NCBI RefSeq assembly: GCF_007874125.1
Contig: NZ_CP040128.1
Location: forward strand, 4,278,001-4,342,000
Origin: Noviherbaspirillum sp. UKPF54
Lineage (GTDB): Bacteria; Pseudomonadota; Gammaproteobacteria; Burkholderiales; Burkholderiaceae_D
DNA: 64,000 nt
Direction of reading: 5' to 3'
The notes beneath the pieces were generated by a model, which was given only the letters and a program-made list of their open reading frames with translations, was not told the DNA's origin and ran no database searches. Every line of letters starts with the position of its first letter. Position 1 is the first letter of the stretch. Shown in pieces: positions 62,774-64,000 of the stretch. Made by a program: the position numbers and the translations under genes.

Positions 62774-64000
62774 CTACTCTTCCGGTTCCACCTTGTGCTG
62801 GCTCACCATGCGCTGCTGCGTCGGCGGCGGTACCGGATCGTAGTGGCTGAACTCGATGGTGTAGCTGCCGCGCCCGCCGGTGACCGAGTTCAGGCGCGAC
62901 TGGTAGTCGTTCAGTTCGGCCAGCGGCGCCTGTCCGGAGATCACGACGGTATTGCCTTGCACCGTCTGCATGCCGAGCACCTGCCCGCGCTTGGACGACA
63001 GGTCGCCGGTGATATCGCCCATGGTCTGTTCCGGCACGACGATTTCGATATTGACGATCGGCTCCAGGATGGCGGGCCGCGCCTTCAGCACCGCGTCGAT
63101 GAAGGCCTTGCGCCCTGCGGTGGCGAACGCGACCTCCTTCGAATCGACCGGATGGCTCTTGCCGTCGTACACGACCACGCGCACATCCTGCATCGGGAAA
63201 CCCGCCAGCGGGCCGGCTTCCAGCGCTTGCCTTATCCCTTTTTCCACGGCCGGAATGAACTGGCCGGGAATGGCGCCGCCCTTGACCTCGTCGACGAACT
63301 CGAAGCCGGCGCCGCGCGGCAGGGATTCCACCCGCAGGAACACTTCGCCGAACTGGCCGGCGCCGCCGCTTTGCTTCTTGTGCCGGTGATGCCCCTCGGC
63401 GTGCCCGGCGATCGTCTCGCGATACGCGATCTTCGGCGGCCGAGTCGCGATGTCGATCTTGTAGAACTCCATCATGCGCTCCAGCGCGCAACGCAGATGC
63501 AACTCGCCCAGTCCCAGCATCACGGTTTCGTTGGTATGGATCTGGTGCTCGACCTTCAGGCACGGGTCTTCGGCGGTCATCTTTTGCAGGATTTCCCACA
63601 GGCGCTGTTCATCGCCGCGCTTTTTCGGCTCGATCGCCAGCGCATAGATCGGTGTCGGGAACGGCAATGGCTTCAGGTGGATGTGCTCGTCTTCGGCGGC
63701 ATCGTGCAGCACAGCGTCGAAGGCGATGTCTTCCACCTTGGCGACGGCGCAGATATCGCCCGGCACGCCCTGCGGCACCTCGATCTGTTCCTTGCCCTGC
63801 AACAGATAGAGATGCGCGACCTTGAACGGCTTCCTGGCGTCGCCGATGTAGAGCATGCTGTCGCGCCGGACCGTGCCCTGGTGAATGCGGAAGATGCCGA
63901 GCTTGCCCACGTAGGGATCGACCATCAGCTTGAATACATGCGCCAGCACATGCTGCGACGGGTCCGGCACCGACCGGATTTCGCGCTGCCGGTCTTCCGT
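62774..64000 (-). CDS. Elongation factor G-like protein, C-terminal part (5' end outside window)
   Basis: About 408 residues covering roughly domain II to domain V of an EF-G-like GTPase; the GTP-binding domain lies beyond base 64000. Visible segments: GKLGIFRIHQGTVRRDSMLYIG (domain II), RLWEILQKMTAEDPCLKVEHQIHTNETVMLGLGELHLR (domain III), RHKKQSGGAGQFGEV and KGGAIPGQFIPAVEKGI (domain IV), and LEPIVNIEIVVPEQTMGDITGDLSSKRGQVLGM (domain V). The RHKKQSGG pattern marks the EF-G-like paralogue group rather than canonical FusA. Its role may be a specialised ribosome function, not known here. Confidence 0.9.
   Translation of the reverse strand, partial: TEDRQREIRSVPDPSQHVLAHVFKLMVDPYVGKLGIFRIHQGTVRRDSMLYIGDARKPFKVAHLYLLQGKEQIEVPQGVPGDICAVAKVEDIAFDAVLHDAAEDEHIHLKPLPFPTPIYALAIEPKKRGDEQRLWEILQKMTAEDPCLKVEHQIHTNETVMLGLGELHLRCALERMMEFYKIDIATRPPKIAYRETIAGHAEGHHRHKKQSGGAGQFGEVFLRVESLPRGAGFEFVDEVKGGAIPGQFIPAVEKGIRQALEAGPLAGFPMQDVRVVVYDGKSHPVDSKEVAFATAGRKAFIDAVLKARPAILEPIVNIEIVVPEQTMGDITGDLSSKRGQVLGMQTVQGNTVVISGQAPLAELNDYQSRLNSVTGGRGSYTIEFSHYDPVPPPTQQRMVSQHKVEPEE

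Noticed and set aside
62661..63599. A longer minus-strand frame that would extend the SemiSWEET-like gene upstream
   Set aside because: The upstream part overlaps the EF-G gene in another frame and is composition-biased; a good ribosome-binding site favours the start at 62660.

Overview
The window looks like an ordinary chromosomal stretch of a GC-rich betaproteobacterium, probably Burkholderiales and close to Oxalobacteraceae (Herbaspirillum/Noviherbaspirillum-like). This is inferred from gene families and gene order: leucine-catabolic liu genes, LivFGHMK-type ABC transporters with acyl-CoA ligases, an LpxO-like hydroxylase, an EF-G-like paralogue and bacterial topoisomerase IB. I see no insertion sequence, prophage, tRNA, rRNA or CRISPR array. 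About 59 protein genes are supported. One is frameshifted and two are cut by the window edges.

Layout. (1) 1-11407, plus strand: an acyl-CoA synthetase end, then liuB-liuC, a complete bioA-bioF-bioD-bioB block, then liuD, a 2-hydroxyacid dehydrogenase and the HMG-CoA lyase gene. The biotin genes therefore sit inside the leucine-degradation operon whose carboxylase needs biotin. (2) 11435-15191: a tight run of small enzymes (UDG-like, YbaK-like, FlK-like thioesterase, DUF1289, HCCA isomerase, membrane protein, MBL hydrolase). (3) 15251-17928: TetR regulator plus dienoyl-CoA isomerase, divergent from a nitronate monooxygenase, with a clear palindromic operator between them. (4) 18030-25050: a five-gene minus-strand operon (BASS transporter, epimerase, SDR, secreted haem-c/Vgb-like beta-propeller, MFS transporter) with a divergent AraC-type regulator. 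This is the best candidate for an undescribed system. (5) 25071-29953: hpt, a large PAS/GGDEF/EAL protein and a small hydrophilic protein. (6) 29963-39293: two CoA ligases flanking a Liv-type ABC transporter, divergent from a Crp/Fnr regulator with a CRP-like palindrome in the shared promoter region.

(7) 39336-45873: MgtC-like protein, DJ-1/PfpI protein, mobA-moeA, a Lon protease and a small partner gene. (8) 45931-50643, minus strand: orphan mlaC, LysE exporter, frameshifted AsmA/DUF748-type gene, cytosine deaminase and a voltage-gated K+ channel with a zinc ribbon. (9) 50705-58857: cupin, orphan amino-acid binding protein, a histidine kinase with an ethylene-receptor-like membrane module, topoisomerase IB, a TbpB-like lipoprotein, an ABM monooxygenase, an unknown membrane-anchored protein and SpeG. 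(10) 59018-64000: SRPBCC membrane protein coupled to a zinc alcohol dehydrogenase, LpxO-like hydroxylase, a SemiSWEET-like protein and the C-terminal part of an EF-G paralogue.

The main themes are CoA-linked catabolism of leucine, fatty or aromatic acids, uptake of their precursors, and stress or envelope functions. All functions come from reading motifs by eye. No database search was run. Start sites were chosen from ribosome-binding sites, signal peptides and overlaps, and alternatives are noted.
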